In this document: piece by piece, positions 1-9,139 of the stretch
How positions within the stretch are numbered: the stretch's first letter is position 1
Layout: the number at the start of each line of letters is the position of its first letter
Source of the DNA: JAFDZV01 sp048594725
GTDB lineage: Bacteria; Bacteroidota; Ignavibacteria; OLB7
DNA: 64,000 nt
Direction: 5' to 3'
Assembly (NCBI GenBank): GCA_048594725.1
Contig: JBMDXA010000115.1
Coordinates: 1-64,000 of the forward strand
Notes under the pieces: model-generated
The model's input: the letters and a program-made list of their open reading frames with translations, nothing else
What the model was told of the DNA's origin: nothing
Databases searched by the model: none
Program-made: the position numbers and the translations under genes

Positions 1-286
1 TCGAAAATCTCCCCCCCCCACCGGCCTGGGCGGGTAAGGAGCTGCGCGCACAAAACCGCCGGCATGCCGGCGCAGCCCCGATCCCGATTTCCCCGGCCCC
101 GGTGGTAGATATCCGTGCGGCAAAATGCGCAGCCCGGCTGATCGTGCCGCTACTGGTTTATTACTGGAGCGCGCATCTCCCCCTGTAACTACCCCTCCTG
201 CACCAGTAGTATCCCAGTAGGAACTGCCTGGCCGCCCCTTTCTAAGTTTGCCCAGGACCTGGACCAATAATTTTAGAGGACTCACC
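1..286. other. Upstream region with palindrome and edge of a heptamer array
   Basis: The first bases read TCGAAAATC followed by a C-run, which looks like the gene-proximal end of a GATTTTC-type heptamer array cut by the window edge. A perfect 16-bp palindrome lies at 57-72, inside a longer GCTGCG...CGCAGC inverted pair, and could be the terminator of a gene outside the window. TAAGTTTG at 243-250 matches the FCB -7 element TAnnTTTG ahead of the gene at 287, but no matching TTTG lies 19 bases upstream, so the promoter call is weak. Confidence 0.35.
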
Positions 287-3200
287 ATGAACGTTGATGT
301 ACGAGCATCCCGCTGGACGCGGCCGGTGATCGCGGCGCTCGTCCTGCTCTTCGCCGCAGCCGGCAGTGCGGCCGCAGCACCCGAAATCTCCAGCGTGGAG
401 GCCAAGGTCGAGAAGCGGAAAAATCAGACATCGGGACGGGATGAGGCGTGGGTGATCGTCACCTACACCGCCACCGATATCCCCGCCGGCGGAACCCAGT
501 TGACGATGGAGGCCAGCTTCACGTCCAAGAACGACACCGCCGGCATTCCCTTCACGATCACGCCGGGCGCACAGGAGATGCAGGGGGCGATAGGGCTTAT
601 CACCTCCGATGGAAAAAAGACCATCGAATGGCAGGCCGAGCGGACGCTGGTACGCCTGAATAAACAGGGAAAATACACCACCACGGTAGCGCTGGAGCTT
701 GAAGGAGCCGGAGGCGCAACCCAGGCGGTGCTCAACGTCACGAAATACGCCAAGACGAACTGGAATTATTTCCAGACCGGCACCGCCATCATCACCAATC
801 TCTCCCGCACCAACGGGTTTCAGCCGGAGTGCACGCCCAGAGGGGGCAACTGGCATGACTCGGTGGAAGCAGGGGCGGTGTTCTACAAGGGAACGGTAAC
901 ATCCATCCCCTCCTGGCGTGGCCGCCGGGTGAACGATCCGATCAAGGGAAGCTACGACCGCTCCGGCTGCTCGGCGTTCCTGGCGATCAAAGACCGGGGA
1001 ACGCCGAACGAAAAAATCTGGGTGAATTTCGCGCGCCATTTCGACGGCAAACTCACCATCAACGGCACCACCACCACCGTGGACTGGGAATTTCAGTTCC
1101 GCTACATCGAGCGCAAGAAGGATAATTTCAAGAGCCTGGTGGCCGGAAACGCGGGCGATGCCGATGATAACGGCTTTGTGCTCTGGGATACCGGAGAGGA
1201 ATTCAGCCTGAAGCTGGAAGGCGCTCCCGCCGACAAGGAGCAGAGCAGCGAGTTCGAACTGCTGGTGCCGCGGCGCGATTACAAGCACTCCTACCAGGGA
1301 GAGCATATGATGACGTTCGTGGCCGAGGGCGACGGATACTTCGACAGCGACGACTCCAAGCCGCACACGCTGGTGCTGAAGGATGGCGGAGTGAAGGTCA
1401 ACGACTGGCTCAGCTTCGAAGGGAGCATGGAGATAGATACCAGCGCCTCCAGAATGACCACCAACGGCCAATGGAGCACCCCGTCCAACGGCATGCTCTT
1501 CAACGGGCCGATGGTGGCAACGCTGAACCGCGCCATCGATGTGGTCCCGGACTCCACCCTTCCGTTCCCCATGCCGCTTCCGGGGCAGAGACCGATAGCA
1601 GCGCCATCGGCGCTTCCGAAGCTCAGCTCCAAATGGAACATCGGCGGGTTCTCCCTGTCGTTCGAGAAACTCCGGTTTGTCGGCGGCGCCGAGAGTGCCT
1701 CGGGGATAGAATTCGACCTGCGCATATTGATCGAACAGCTCTCCTCCGGCTGCGCGTTCGATATCAAGAAAGATCCGCTGAAGGCCCCCGGAGCATCGAT
1801 AGCGGGGTTCCTGATAAAGGGAGTGCAGATGACCCGCGACGGCTGGTCGATCAGCGGCGTGGAAGCCCAGAACGTGGGGATCGCCAGCGCGCCGGTCTTC
1901 TGTCTGAAGAGCTTCAAGGCGAACTACGACAAGGGCGCCGACAAGCTCACCGCCGAGCTGATCGCCAAGGGACCGATCTTCGATGATATCGGTGGCGGCC
2001 TGACGCTCGTCAACGGCGAGATCGACGGGTTCCGCATCATCATGAAGCTGGCCGGCGGCGGCGTGCCCATCCCCTACCCCCCTCCTCCGGCGCATGTGGC
2101 CGAGTGGCGCGGCTTCGATGCCTCCGTGCTCAATGTGCGGCAGGGCCCCTACACGCTCGATGGAAAGATGTTCTTCTCGAACAACGGCAAGTGGAAGGAG
2201 CTCCCCCCCTACCAGGCCATCATGAATACCCTGAACAAACTTCCGGGCGTGTCGATCGACGACGTGAAGCTCTATGATGCCGATGGCACCGCCAAGTACG
2301 TACATGGGGAGAGCTTCAATGGCGGCTTTGCGCTCCGGATGTTCTCGCTGAAAAAAGATGTATGGCTGATGCAGGGTGATGTGGATATGGCGATCCAGCT
2401 GAACCCCTCCCTCTTCACCAACCAGATCAGCGGCGGGCTGAAGGTGCTCAACTTCGGCGGCAGCCTGAGCAACCAGTGGATGTTCGACGGCCGCGTCACC
2501 GCGGGGCTGAGCATCCTGCCGGATTTCAACGTCGGCGGATCGATCACCGGAGAGCTTCAGGTGCCCCAGCTCTACAGGAACAACCCGGTGTTCACGGCCA
2601 TCAACGACTGGTTCGCACTTCCCTGGAAGATCGGCGGCGCATCGGCGACGATGAACAACCTCCAATTCTCCGTGAGAGCCGATATCCCGCGCTACGGCAT
2701 CGCCGAGGTGGCGGTGGATCTGGGAAAGAACCCGCTGACCGAGCCCACGGAATTCATGCGCATCACCAACAGCGGCAACCTTCCGCGCACCCGGCTGAAA
2801 GGTAACGGCGGGCGCTCCGCTCTGGGAGCCGATACGGCCTGGAGCCAGTTCACCGTCACCGCCGATATGGAACGGGCGTTCGTGCAGATCTGGGGAACGC
2901 CCTCGCCCCGCAACTCGGTGCTGATCGACCCGTCCGGCAGGCTGATAGCCGGCACCAGCCCCGATCAGTCGGTGGTATTCTATCCCTCCGAGAAAGCCGG
3001 ACAGAGCGCGATGTGGGTGGTGATGAGCCCGGCTCCCGGCCAGTGGAGCCTCGGCATCGCCGGCGGCACCGATGACGACTCGGTCTATACCTGGGGACGG
3101 TATCGCGACATGCCGGCGTTCACGTTCGCATCGGAGACCCAGGGGCGCACCATCGTGGCGCGCTGGAGCGGCGCGACGGTCTCCCCGAACGCGACCATGA

Positions 3201-3967
3201 ACCTCTATATCGACAACGACCAGGAGGGTTACGACGGCGCGTTCATCGGAACGGTGCCGGCAGCTCTCGGAGAGTTCCGCTATACGCTGAGCGACAGCCT
3301 GCCGGAGTGCGGCTACTATATCTACGCGATGCGCATCGACACGGGATCGCTCACGAAGGCCTATTCGCCGGTGTATCACGCCAACGCGAAGAGCTGGCTG
3401 GCCGCGCCGGGAAACATCCAGGCCGTTGCCACCCCGGCAGGCGATGTGACCGTCACCTGGAGTCCCTCCCCCGATCCCAAGGCGCTGACCTATGCCATCC
3501 AGGTGAGCGATCCGGCCGGCCACGACTCGGTCTACGCCACCGTGAACCTGAACTACACGATGGTGCAGATCCATGTGGAGAACTGGCAGAACAAGAAGAT
3601 CTCCATCAGGACGCTGGGCGAGGAGAATCTGAGCGGCTGCTGGTCCGATCCGGTGAGCTTCACGCTGAGCGGCGTGGAGGATGCGGTTACCGGCAACGAT
3701 CGGACGCAGGGAGCCGAAGTGGCGGTGTCTCCGCATCCGGTGGGGATACACTCCACGGTCTTCGTCAACCTCGAACGGAGCACGCAGCTTTCCATCGAGC
3801 TTTATACGGCAACCGGCGAGAAGGTAGCCACGCTCGCCGAGGGAACATTCGGTCCCGGCACGGCACGCGCCGAGCTGATGGCATCGGAACTGCCGAACGG
3901 AGTCTACTTCGTCCGCATCGCCGGCGATGGCATCAACGCTTCGCGGAAGATCATCGTGCGGCACTGA
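287..3967 (+). CDS. Large secreted protein with Fn3-like domain and T9SS-type C-terminal sorting domain
   Basis: The 1226-residue product starts at ATG 287, eight bases after an AGAGGA ribosome site; an upstream TTG at 248 is less likely. Residues about 1-31 form a signal peptide (basic start, hydrophobic core, AAAAP cleavage region). The long middle part has no family I recognise. Residues about 1040-1125 look like a fibronectin type III domain. The last 80 residues have the beta-rich pattern of Por/type IX secretion sorting domains, including an 'LYTATGEKV' strand, 'LPNGVYFVRI' and a terminal basic 'KIIVRH'. The likely fate is export through Sec, then transport across the outer membrane by T9SS with anchoring or release. 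It is alone, with a strong hairpin after the stop. The role is unknown. Confidence 0.85.
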   Translation: MNVDVRASRWTRPVIAALVLLFAAAGSAAAAPEISSVEAKVEKRKNQTSGRDEAWVIVTYTATDIPAGGTQLTMEASFTSKNDTAGIPFTITPGAQEMQGAIGLITSDGKKTIEWQAERTLVRLNKQGKYTTTVALELEGAGGATQAVLNVTKYAKTNWNYFQTGTAIITNLSRTNGFQPECTPRGGNWHDSVEAGAVFYKGTVTSIPSWRGRRVNDPIKGSYDRSGCSAFLAIKDRGTPNEKIWVNFARHFDGKLTINGTTTTVDWEFQFRYIERKKDNFKSLVAGNAGDADDNGFVLWDTGEEFSLKLEGAPADKEQSSEFELLVPRRDYKHSYQGEHMMTFVAEGDGYFDSDDSKPHTLVLKDGGVKVNDWLSFEGSMEIDTSASRMTTNGQWSTPSNGMLFNGPMVATLNRAIDVVPDSTLPFPMPLPGQRPIAAPSALPKLSSKWNIGGFSLSFEKLRFVGGAESASGIEFDLRILIEQLSSGCAFDIKKDPLKAPGASIAGFLIKGVQMTRDGWSISGVEAQNVGIASAPVFCLKSFKANYDKGADKLTAELIAKGPIFDDIGGGLTLVNGEIDGFRIIMKLAGGGVPIPYPPPPAHVAEWRGFDASVLNVRQGPYTLDGKMFFSNNGKWKELPPYQAIMNTLNKLPGVSIDDVKLYDADGTAKYVHGESFNGGFALRMFSLKKDVWLMQGDVDMAIQLNPSLFTNQISGGLKVLNFGGSLSNQWMFDGRVTAGLSILPDFNVGGSITGELQVPQLYRNNPVFTAINDWFALPWKIGGASATMNNLQFSVRADIPRYGIAEVAVDLGKNPLTEPTEFMRITNSGNLPRTRLKGNGGRSALGADTAWSQFTVTADMERAFVQIWGTPSPRNSVLIDPSGRLIAGTSPDQSVVFYPSEKAGQSAMWVVMSPAPGQWSLGIAGGTDDDSVYTWGRYRDMPAFTFASETQGRTIVARWSGATVSPNATMNLYIDNDQEGYDGAFIGTVPAALGEFRYTLSDSLPECGYYIYAMRIDTGSLTKAYSPVYHANAKSWLAAPGNIQAVATPAGDVTVTWSPSPDPKALTYAIQVSDPAGHDSVYATVNLNYTMVQIHVENWQNKKISIRTLGEENLSGCWSDPVSFTLSGVEDAVTGNDRTQGAEVAVSPHPVGIHSTVFVNLERSTQLSIELYTATGEKVATLAEGTFGPGTARAELMASELPNGVYFVRIAGDGINASRKIIVRH

Positions 3968-4006
3968 GGCGGCACGCATCATCCCCGCACGGGCGGTATC
4001 ACACAG

Positions 4007-4038
4007 CACCGGCTCCCTCCGTTCAGAGGGGGCCGGTG
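4007..4038 (+). terminator. Hairpin terminator after the secreted-protein gene
   Basis: A stem of 13 pairs with one G-T wobble (CACCGGC...GCCGGTG outer arm, CCCTC/GAGGG inner arm) encloses a 6-base loop. It begins 39 bases after the stop codon and is followed by GGCGTTTA. The U-run is short. Confidence 0.6.
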
Positions 4039-4111
4039 GCGTTTAACGATACGCGCTACGAACTGCCGGCAACCGGCCGGTACCCGAGATCGGTAACGCG
4101 ATGCCTTTTCA

Positions 4112-4144
4112 TCTGTACCGTGTCGGGCGCCAGTAGTAGATTTG
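4112..4144 (+). promoter_or_regulatory. Possible FCB-type promoter for the DUF523 gene
   Basis: TAGATTTG at 4137-4144 matches the Bacteroidota -7 consensus TAnnTTTG. TCTG at 4112-4115 could be an imperfect -33 element with a 21-base spacer. The start codon is 34 bases downstream, a plausible leader length. Confidence 0.4.
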
Positions 4145-4177
4145 CACCGATAACAGCCGGACAACCCCGGAGAGCAT

Positions 4178-4834
4178 ATGAATGACAGTAGCGCCAGTTC
4201 CCTCCAGGGACCGGAACATCTGCCCGCCCCGGAGATGATACTCCGCCTGCGGGAGTTCACCGCGGAGGAACCGCTGCGCCTTCTGGTAAGCGGATGCCTG
4301 TACGGAACCGCCTGCGGCTACGACGGAAGCACCTATGGGGAGCACCCCGCGATACGGCATCTCCTGGGCCTGCCGAACGTCCGCGCGGCCGCATTCTGTC
4401 CGGAGGATTACTCGTTCGGAACGCCCCGCGAACTCTGCAACATCACCGGAGGCGATGGTTTCGATGTGCTGGATGGAAGAGCCCGCGTGCTGGCCGAATC
4501 GGGAAAAGACTGGACCGAACCGATGATCCGCGCGGCCGGAGCGATGCTGGCGGCCGCGCAGCGGGAGAACATCCATCTCGCGGTTCTCATGGATATCAGC
4601 GCCGCATGCGGATCGCAGGTGATCTATGACGGGAACCGGGCGTTGAAGAATTATCGCAGGGGACCGGGAGTCTGCGCCGCCCTGTTGATCCGCAACGGCT
4701 ATCCGGTAATGAGCCAGCGGGACTACAGAACGCTGGCGCTTCTCTACGGCAAACTGAGAGAGCCCGCCCCCGGCACGCTCCCCCTTCTCGATCATCATGA
4801 AACCGAGTGGTACCGGGACTACTTCGGAACGTAA
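4178..4834 (+). CDS. DUF523 family protein
   Basis: The 218-residue protein has the hallmark of the DUF523/YbbK family: 'VSGCLYGTACGYDG' near residues 37-50, with two cysteines (C40, C46), then 'CPE...GTPRE' at residues 74-85, and a third cysteine region 'DISAACGS'. The conserved cysteines suggest a metal or thiol-based role, but the biochemical function of the family is not established. The N-terminal 25 residues are a variable extension. A GGAGAG ribosome site lies 4 bases before ATG 4178. The FMN reductase gene follows after 18 bases, so the two may be co-transcribed. Confidence 0.85.
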   Translation: MNDSSASSLQGPEHLPAPEMILRLREFTAEEPLRLLVSGCLYGTACGYDGSTYGEHPAIRHLLGLPNVRAAAFCPEDYSFGTPRELCNITGGDGFDVLDGRARVLAESGKDWTEPMIRAAGAMLAAAQRENIHLAVLMDISAACGSQVIYDGNRALKNYRRGPGVCAALLIRNGYPVMSQRDYRTLALLYGKLREPAPGTLPLLDHHETEWYRDYFGT

Positions 4835-4852
4835 ATCTATTTCCAGCCCGCA

Positions 4853-5401
4853 ATGCCGATAACCATCCTCGCCATTTCCGGAAGCCTCCGGGCCGATTCA
4901 TCCAACACCGCGATACTTCGCGCCGCCGCCCTGCTCTCCCCCGAGGGGATGCGGATGGATCTGTACGAAGGGCTGGGCGATCTCCCCCATTTCAGTCCCG
5001 AGATCGATAACGACGCCCCGCCGGACAGCGTACGCTCGTTGCGGATGTTGCTCGGCCGGGCCGACGGCGCAATCATCTGCACGCCGGAATACGCGTACGG
5101 CATGCCCGGCTCGCTGAAGAACGCCCTGGACTGGACGGTGTCGTCGGGAGAATTCTTCGGCAAACCGGTGGCAGCCATCAGCGCATCCCCCTCGGCGGCC
5201 GGCGGGGAGCGCGCGCAGGCGTGGCTGCTCTCGACGCTCACCGCGCTCGGCGCCGATATCGTTCAGGAAAGCTCGCTCACCATCCCGTTCGTACGAACCA
5301 GGCTGGCGCAGGATGGAACGCTCGCCGATCCGGCCACCGCTACAGCCCTCCGCTCGGCACTGAATGCGCTTGCAGGGCGAATAGGCGCGGCGGCCGGGTG
5401 A
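4853..5401 (+). CDS. NADPH-dependent FMN reductase family protein
   Basis: This 182-residue flavodoxin-fold protein has the family phosphate loop 'ISGSLRADSSN' at residues 8-18 and the isoalloxazine loop 'TPEYAYGMPGSLKNALDW' near residues 76-93. These are the two segments that bind FMN in ArsH/ChrR/YieF-type NAD(P)H:FMN or quinone reductases. Length is normal for the family and no signal peptide is present, so it should be cytosolic. It probably reduces FMN, quinones or electrophilic substrates; the exact substrate cannot be told. It lies 18 bases after the DUF523 gene on the same strand. Confidence 0.88.
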   Translation: MPITILAISGSLRADSSNTAILRAAALLSPEGMRMDLYEGLGDLPHFSPEIDNDAPPDSVRSLRMLLGRADGAIICTPEYAYGMPGSLKNALDWTVSSGEFFGKPVAAISASPSAAGGERAQAWLLSTLTALGADIVQESSLTIPFVRTRLAQDGTLADPATATALRSALNALAGRIGAAAG

Positions 5402-5465
5402 TGCCGCGCCCGGCGAGCAGGAAACTTCAATACCGTCAGCCCCAACCACAACACCAGCCATTACC

Positions 5466-6512
5466 ATGATGCCACACGATCGACGGATACCGATATGCAA
5501 ACCACGCGCGGCACGTGCCCGTATTGCGTTATGCTCTGCCATGCTCGCCGGGATTTTTTTCCTTGCAATCGCATCGGATGCGGCCGCGCAGATGGCCGTG
5601 GGGGAGATCAACGGCACATTCTCCTCCGGCGGAACCACGAATATCTTTCACGGATATATGGTATTTCTGGAAACCCCGAGCGATAAATACAGCGTGGCGG
5701 TGACAAATCCGGCGAGCGATATCTGCTTCGCCAAGAATAAAACGATCGGCCTGATGCCGGTCTATCAATGGGCACAGCAGGCCGGAACATTTCTGGCGCT
5801 CAACGGAAGTTTTTTCGATCCGGAAAGCGAGTTCAAACCGGGGGACTGCCGGCAGGCGTTCGGTCCGGTGAAAAGCGGCGGGGCACTGCTGGTCCCTCTC
5901 ACGAAACGCCCGGACGGCAGGGGAAACCCGGCGCTGCTTTTTTCCGCGAACGGCACAGCCTCCATCAAGATGGCAGCAACGGCCGATGTTTCCGGGGCGC
6001 TGAATGTGATTGCCGGGCAGTGGGAGGCGGGACCGGGTCTGGGAAGCAACGGTTCGCTGCTGATCGAGAATGGGATACTCAAGGGAGATAGCGCGCTTCC
6101 GGTGCCATCGGAGATCGCACCGCGAACGGCGGTTGGGCTGACCAACAACGGCACCCTGATCGTGGTGATGATCGAAGGCCGGCTTCCCGGCAGCGATGGC
6201 ATCACCCTCCCCTATCTGGCCCGGTTGCTCCAGATATACGGTGCATATAATGCGATCAATCTGGATGGAGGCGGGTCCAGCACGATAACGTATATGCCGG
6301 ACCGGCGGGTCCATATGCAGGAAACGCCCAATCTCTATAATCTGATGAAGTCCGCCCAGACCGATACATCAAGCACGCTTACGGTGAATTTCGCCCAGCG
6401 CGATCCGCGAATCCCCTTCAGCAGCCGCCCATCGGATCTCTTTTCCTCGTCCGACTCCACGCTGCTGTACCGGCCCGTGGCGATCCATTTCGGCTTTGTG
6501 GCGCAGCCATAA
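5466..6512 (+). CDS. Secreted phosphodiester glycosidase (NAGPA-like) family protein
   Basis: The 348-residue protein has a signal peptide (residues about 1-41, hydrophobic core then 'DAAAQ'). The mature part matches the phosphodiester glycosidase/NAGPA family: 'LNGSFFDP' near residue 115, 'PRTAVGL' near residue 220, and the diagnostic 'NAINLDGGGSST' near residues 262-273. Family members hydrolyse sugar-phosphodiester linkages or act on exopolysaccharide and cell-wall sugars. It is expected in the periplasm or outside the cell. A polysaccharide deacetylase gene follows 72 bases downstream, so both may act on surface or exogenous glycans. The substrate is unknown. Confidence 0.85.
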   Translation: MMPHDRRIPICKPRAARARIALCSAMLAGIFFLAIASDAAAQMAVGEINGTFSSGGTTNIFHGYMVFLETPSDKYSVAVTNPASDICFAKNKTIGLMPVYQWAQQAGTFLALNGSFFDPESEFKPGDCRQAFGPVKSGGALLVPLTKRPDGRGNPALLFSANGTASIKMAATADVSGALNVIAGQWEAGPGLGSNGSLLIENGILKGDSALPVPSEIAPRTAVGLTNNGTLIVVMIEGRLPGSDGITLPYLARLLQIYGAYNAINLDGGGSSTITYMPDRRVHMQETPNLYNLMKSAQTDTSSTLTVNFAQRDPRIPFSSRPSDLFSSSDSTLLYRPVAIHFGFVAQP

Positions 6513-6584
6513 CATCATTACGGATATTCCCCTATAAATCTGCAACGGCGCCGCGCAGCTATATTGCGCGAAAAAGAAAATCCA

Positions 6585-7406
6585 ATGTTCGATTTCGGTG
6601 TCTACCTCCTCTGCGCCCTCATCCCGGCGGCGATTATCGATCGTCTCTGGCGGCGGATGGCCGGGGGGCCGGGCTCGCGTGCGCGGCACATCATCCGGAC
6701 GGTTGCCAGCGTTGTCCTGGGAATGCTGATAGCGGGCGTTGCAAGCTGGAGGCTCAGCAGGGCGCGCTCGTTCCAGACGTTTGGGGAGATCGTGACGCGG
6801 GTTGAAACCGGCGATTCGGTGGTAGCGCTCACCTTCGACGACGGGCCGCTCCCCGGCACTACCGAACAGGTGCTGGGGATGCTCCGGGATGAGGGCGTTC
6901 ATGGAACCTTCTTTCTGGTGGGGGAAGCGGTGGAGAACCATACCGAACAGGCACGGCGGATCATCCAGGCCGGACATGAAATAGGCAACCACACCTATAC
7001 GCATCCCAGAATGGTGGGCCTTTCGATGAGCCGGATCGAACAGGAGATAACCCGCACCGACACGCAGATCCGGCGGGCCGGATATAGGGGTGATATTCAT
7101 TTCCGCTCCCCGTATGGAAATAAATATGTGGCCCTCCCCTGGTATCTCTCCGAAACGAACCGGAAGAATATATTCTGGGATATCGAGCCCGACAGCTATC
7201 CGGAGATATCCCGCGATCCGGCGCTCATCGCCCGGCATGTGATCGGGGAGGCGCGCCCCGGCTCCATCATCCTGCTGCATGTGATGACCCCGCACTATGC
7301 CCCGTCGCTGGCGGCGGTGCCGGCAATCATCCGCGGCTTGAAGGAGCGCGGGTACCGGTTCGTGACGGTTTCGGAACTGCTGAAACGGAAGGCAGAGAAC
7401 ACATAA
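6585..7406 (+). CDS. Membrane-anchored polysaccharide deacetylase (NodB homology domain)
   Basis: The 273-residue protein starts at ATG 6585; a TTG 21 bases upstream is an alternative. Two hydrophobic segments (about 5-22 and 36-56) should anchor it in the inner membrane. The NodB domain follows with 'TFDDGP' at 83-88 (D84/D85), 'GNHTYTH' at 134-140 giving metal ligands H136 and H140, 'FRSPYG' at 173-178, and a late 'ILLHVM' histidine. The D-H-H metal triad is intact, so it is probably an active metal-dependent carbohydrate N- or O-deacetylase. It sits next to the phosphodiester glycosidase gene, hinting at a shared glycan substrate. Confidence 0.9.
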   Translation: MFDFGVYLLCALIPAAIIDRLWRRMAGGPGSRARHIIRTVASVVLGMLIAGVASWRLSRARSFQTFGEIVTRVETGDSVVALTFDDGPLPGTTEQVLGMLRDEGVHGTFFLVGEAVENHTEQARRIIQAGHEIGNHTYTHPRMVGLSMSRIEQEITRTDTQIRRAGYRGDIHFRSPYGNKYVALPWYLSETNRKNIFWDIEPDSYPEISRDPALIARHVIGEARPGSIILLHVMTPHYAPSLAAVPAIIRGLKERGYRFVTVSELLKRKAENT

Positions 7407-7423
7407 CTCCCGGCACCGATCCT

Positions 7424-7461
7424 CCTTCCCATGATTCCATGATAATGAGAACATGGGGAGG
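7424..7461 (+). terminator. Possible hairpin terminator after the deacetylase
   Basis: CCTTCCCATG at 7424-7433 can pair with CATGGGGAGG at 7452-7461 (ten pairs, one G-U) around an 18-base loop. It lies 17 bases after the stop codon. There is no good U-run, so the call is tentative. Confidence 0.35.
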
Positions 7462-7614
7462 GAGCGTATGGGCTGCCGCAGGTTCTTCAGCCCGGATGCC
7501 GGCAACGGCCAGGATCTCACCACTGACTCTTCTCCTCCTTGGTTTCCAGACGGAACGGCAGTATCATGGGAAGCTATACCCGTACGATCATTCCAGAACA
7601 ACCGGAGGAACCAG

Positions 7615-8316
7615 ATGGCTAACGAACGCATGTACCCCTGCTTTCCCTGCGCCGATCTCGACGAAGCGATCTCCTTCTACGAGGCGCTGGGCTTCAGGCC
7701 AACCTACCGGCAGACCCGCCCGAATCCCTATGCGGTGATGGCGCTTCATGATATGCACGTGCACCTCTTCGGCATGGAGAATTTCAAGGCGGCCGATTCC
7801 TATGGATGCGTCATCATCACCGTTCCCGACCCGGACGCTCTCTACCACGATTTTGCCGCCCGGCTGCGGGAGACCTTCGGCAAACTGCCGGTTGCCGGGA
7901 TTCCCCGCATACTGCGGCCTCGCAAGAAATTCGGGACCGTCTATGGCTTCAGTGTGGTGGACCCGGGAGGAAACTGGCTCAGAATCTACAGGCTCGGCGA
8001 TACCGAATCCCAGGAGAAAGCCGAAGGGCTGGCCGGGGCCGTCAACGTGGCAATGCGTCTGGGAGATGCGAAGGGTGATGAAGCGATGGCACTGAAAACG
8101 CTTGAAAGCGGCATCAGGCGTTTTGCCGATGCGGCTGCAATGGAGCGTGCACGGGCCTATCTGTACCGGGCCGAGCTGGCGGTCCGGATGAACGACCTGC
8201 AACTGGCGCACGAATCTCTGGCGGCCCTGGCCTCCCTTGAATTGACAGAGGCCGAACGCGCCGAGATCGCGGAGGAAGTTGCATATGCAACGCAACTGCC
8301 TGAACAGGAGAAGTAA
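7615..8316 (+). CDS. Glyoxalase/bleomycin-resistance fold (VOC) protein with helical C-terminal extension
   Basis: The 233-residue protein starts at ATG 7615 behind a GGAGGA ribosome site. The first about 125 residues are a VOC-fold domain: 'YPCFPCADLDEAISFYEALGF' start, 'MHVHLFGM' central strand and 'GFSVVDPGGNWLRIYR' end, typical of bleomycin-resistance-like proteins. The last about 100 residues are alpha-helical and alanine-rich, resembling two or three TPR-type hairpins. Typical VOC proteins end soon after the 'DPGGN' strand, so the extension is unusual. No catalytic glyoxalase function can be assigned. It appears to be a single gene. Confidence 0.8.
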   Translation: MANERMYPCFPCADLDEAISFYEALGFRPTYRQTRPNPYAVMALHDMHVHLFGMENFKAADSYGCVIITVPDPDALYHDFAARLRETFGKLPVAGIPRILRPRKKFGTVYGFSVVDPGGNWLRIYRLGDTESQEKAEGLAGAVNVAMRLGDAKGDEAMALKTLESGIRRFADAAAMERARAYLYRAELAVRMNDLQLAHESLAALASLELTEAERAEIAEEVAYATQLPEQEK

Positions 8317-9139
8317 TTCCCACCCTACGAACCACTAGCCCGGCAGCGGGCCGGAGACGCGTTCCGGTCCGGCCGGCACTATCACGATACTGCCGATTAT
8401 TTTTCCTTCTGTTTTTCAGAAGATAGTATCAGCTCTCTTCTCTCCTGCCAGAAGACCCTCTATCGCCACAGCGGAATGCATCGGGACATCATAAGGTTCA
8501 ATCCGTGACAGAGATCCGGAGAAGAGACGCGAAGGATATATGCTGCGCAAAAAAATACGCAATAATCCATCCGAATATATACGCATCGGTATCCACTGAG
8601 CCCTATAAATAGCAATATAGATTAGGTGATATCCTGCGAACAGTACATCTTTGGGTACCCCTGCCCGTAGATAAACATGAGCGCCGCCGTGGCACAACAA
8701 CCCGTAGGGTCCATACCCATGTGGAATGGCAGGGATACTACTACCACGGGTTCCTCATCACGAATAATTCACTATCGCAGCAGAAAAATATTGCATTCGC
8801 TTTCAAGAATATTATTTTTGCTCACCGATTAATTCGATTCCTCCCTGGGAATCCATTACCAGTTCATTACCAGCGAAACAGATCACCAGACACCGAACAT
8901 CCCTCATTTTCCGTTGTCTCATACAGCAGCATCATGCGGTTCCGGCCCCCTCTTTCTGCCCCGGGTTCCGGTCCTTATGATAGGAATTCCGCCATCGTAG
9001 TGCCGCCGGATGTATCCGGTACCGGCGCGGCCGCTCGGCGCGTGCAGCGGATGCACGCAAGCCAGCTCACTATTACGATAACAGCATATACAACCCCCGA
9101 GGTATCATTCCCATATCACCATTAACCAAAGGGATTTCA
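8317..9139. other. 823-bp intergenic region, no gene supported
   Basis: Near the left end a stem of GGCCGGA (8349-8355) and TCCGGCC (8368-8374) may terminate the VOC gene. The rest, especially 8395-8900, is clearly richer in A and T than the surrounding genes. Short open frames on both strands have no ribosome site or recognisable family. I see no tRNA, mobile element or repeat family here. Confidence 0.5.

Noticed and set aside
242..4009. 1255-codon open frame on the minus strand
   Set aside because: It is the antisense of the clear secreted-protein gene with a signal peptide and sorting domain; composition is typical of GC-rich shadow frames (His/Arg/Gly-rich, no domains).
8721..9125. 134-codon plus-strand frame in the AT-rich gap
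   Set aside because: No ribosome site, no domain, residue pattern unlike a folded protein.
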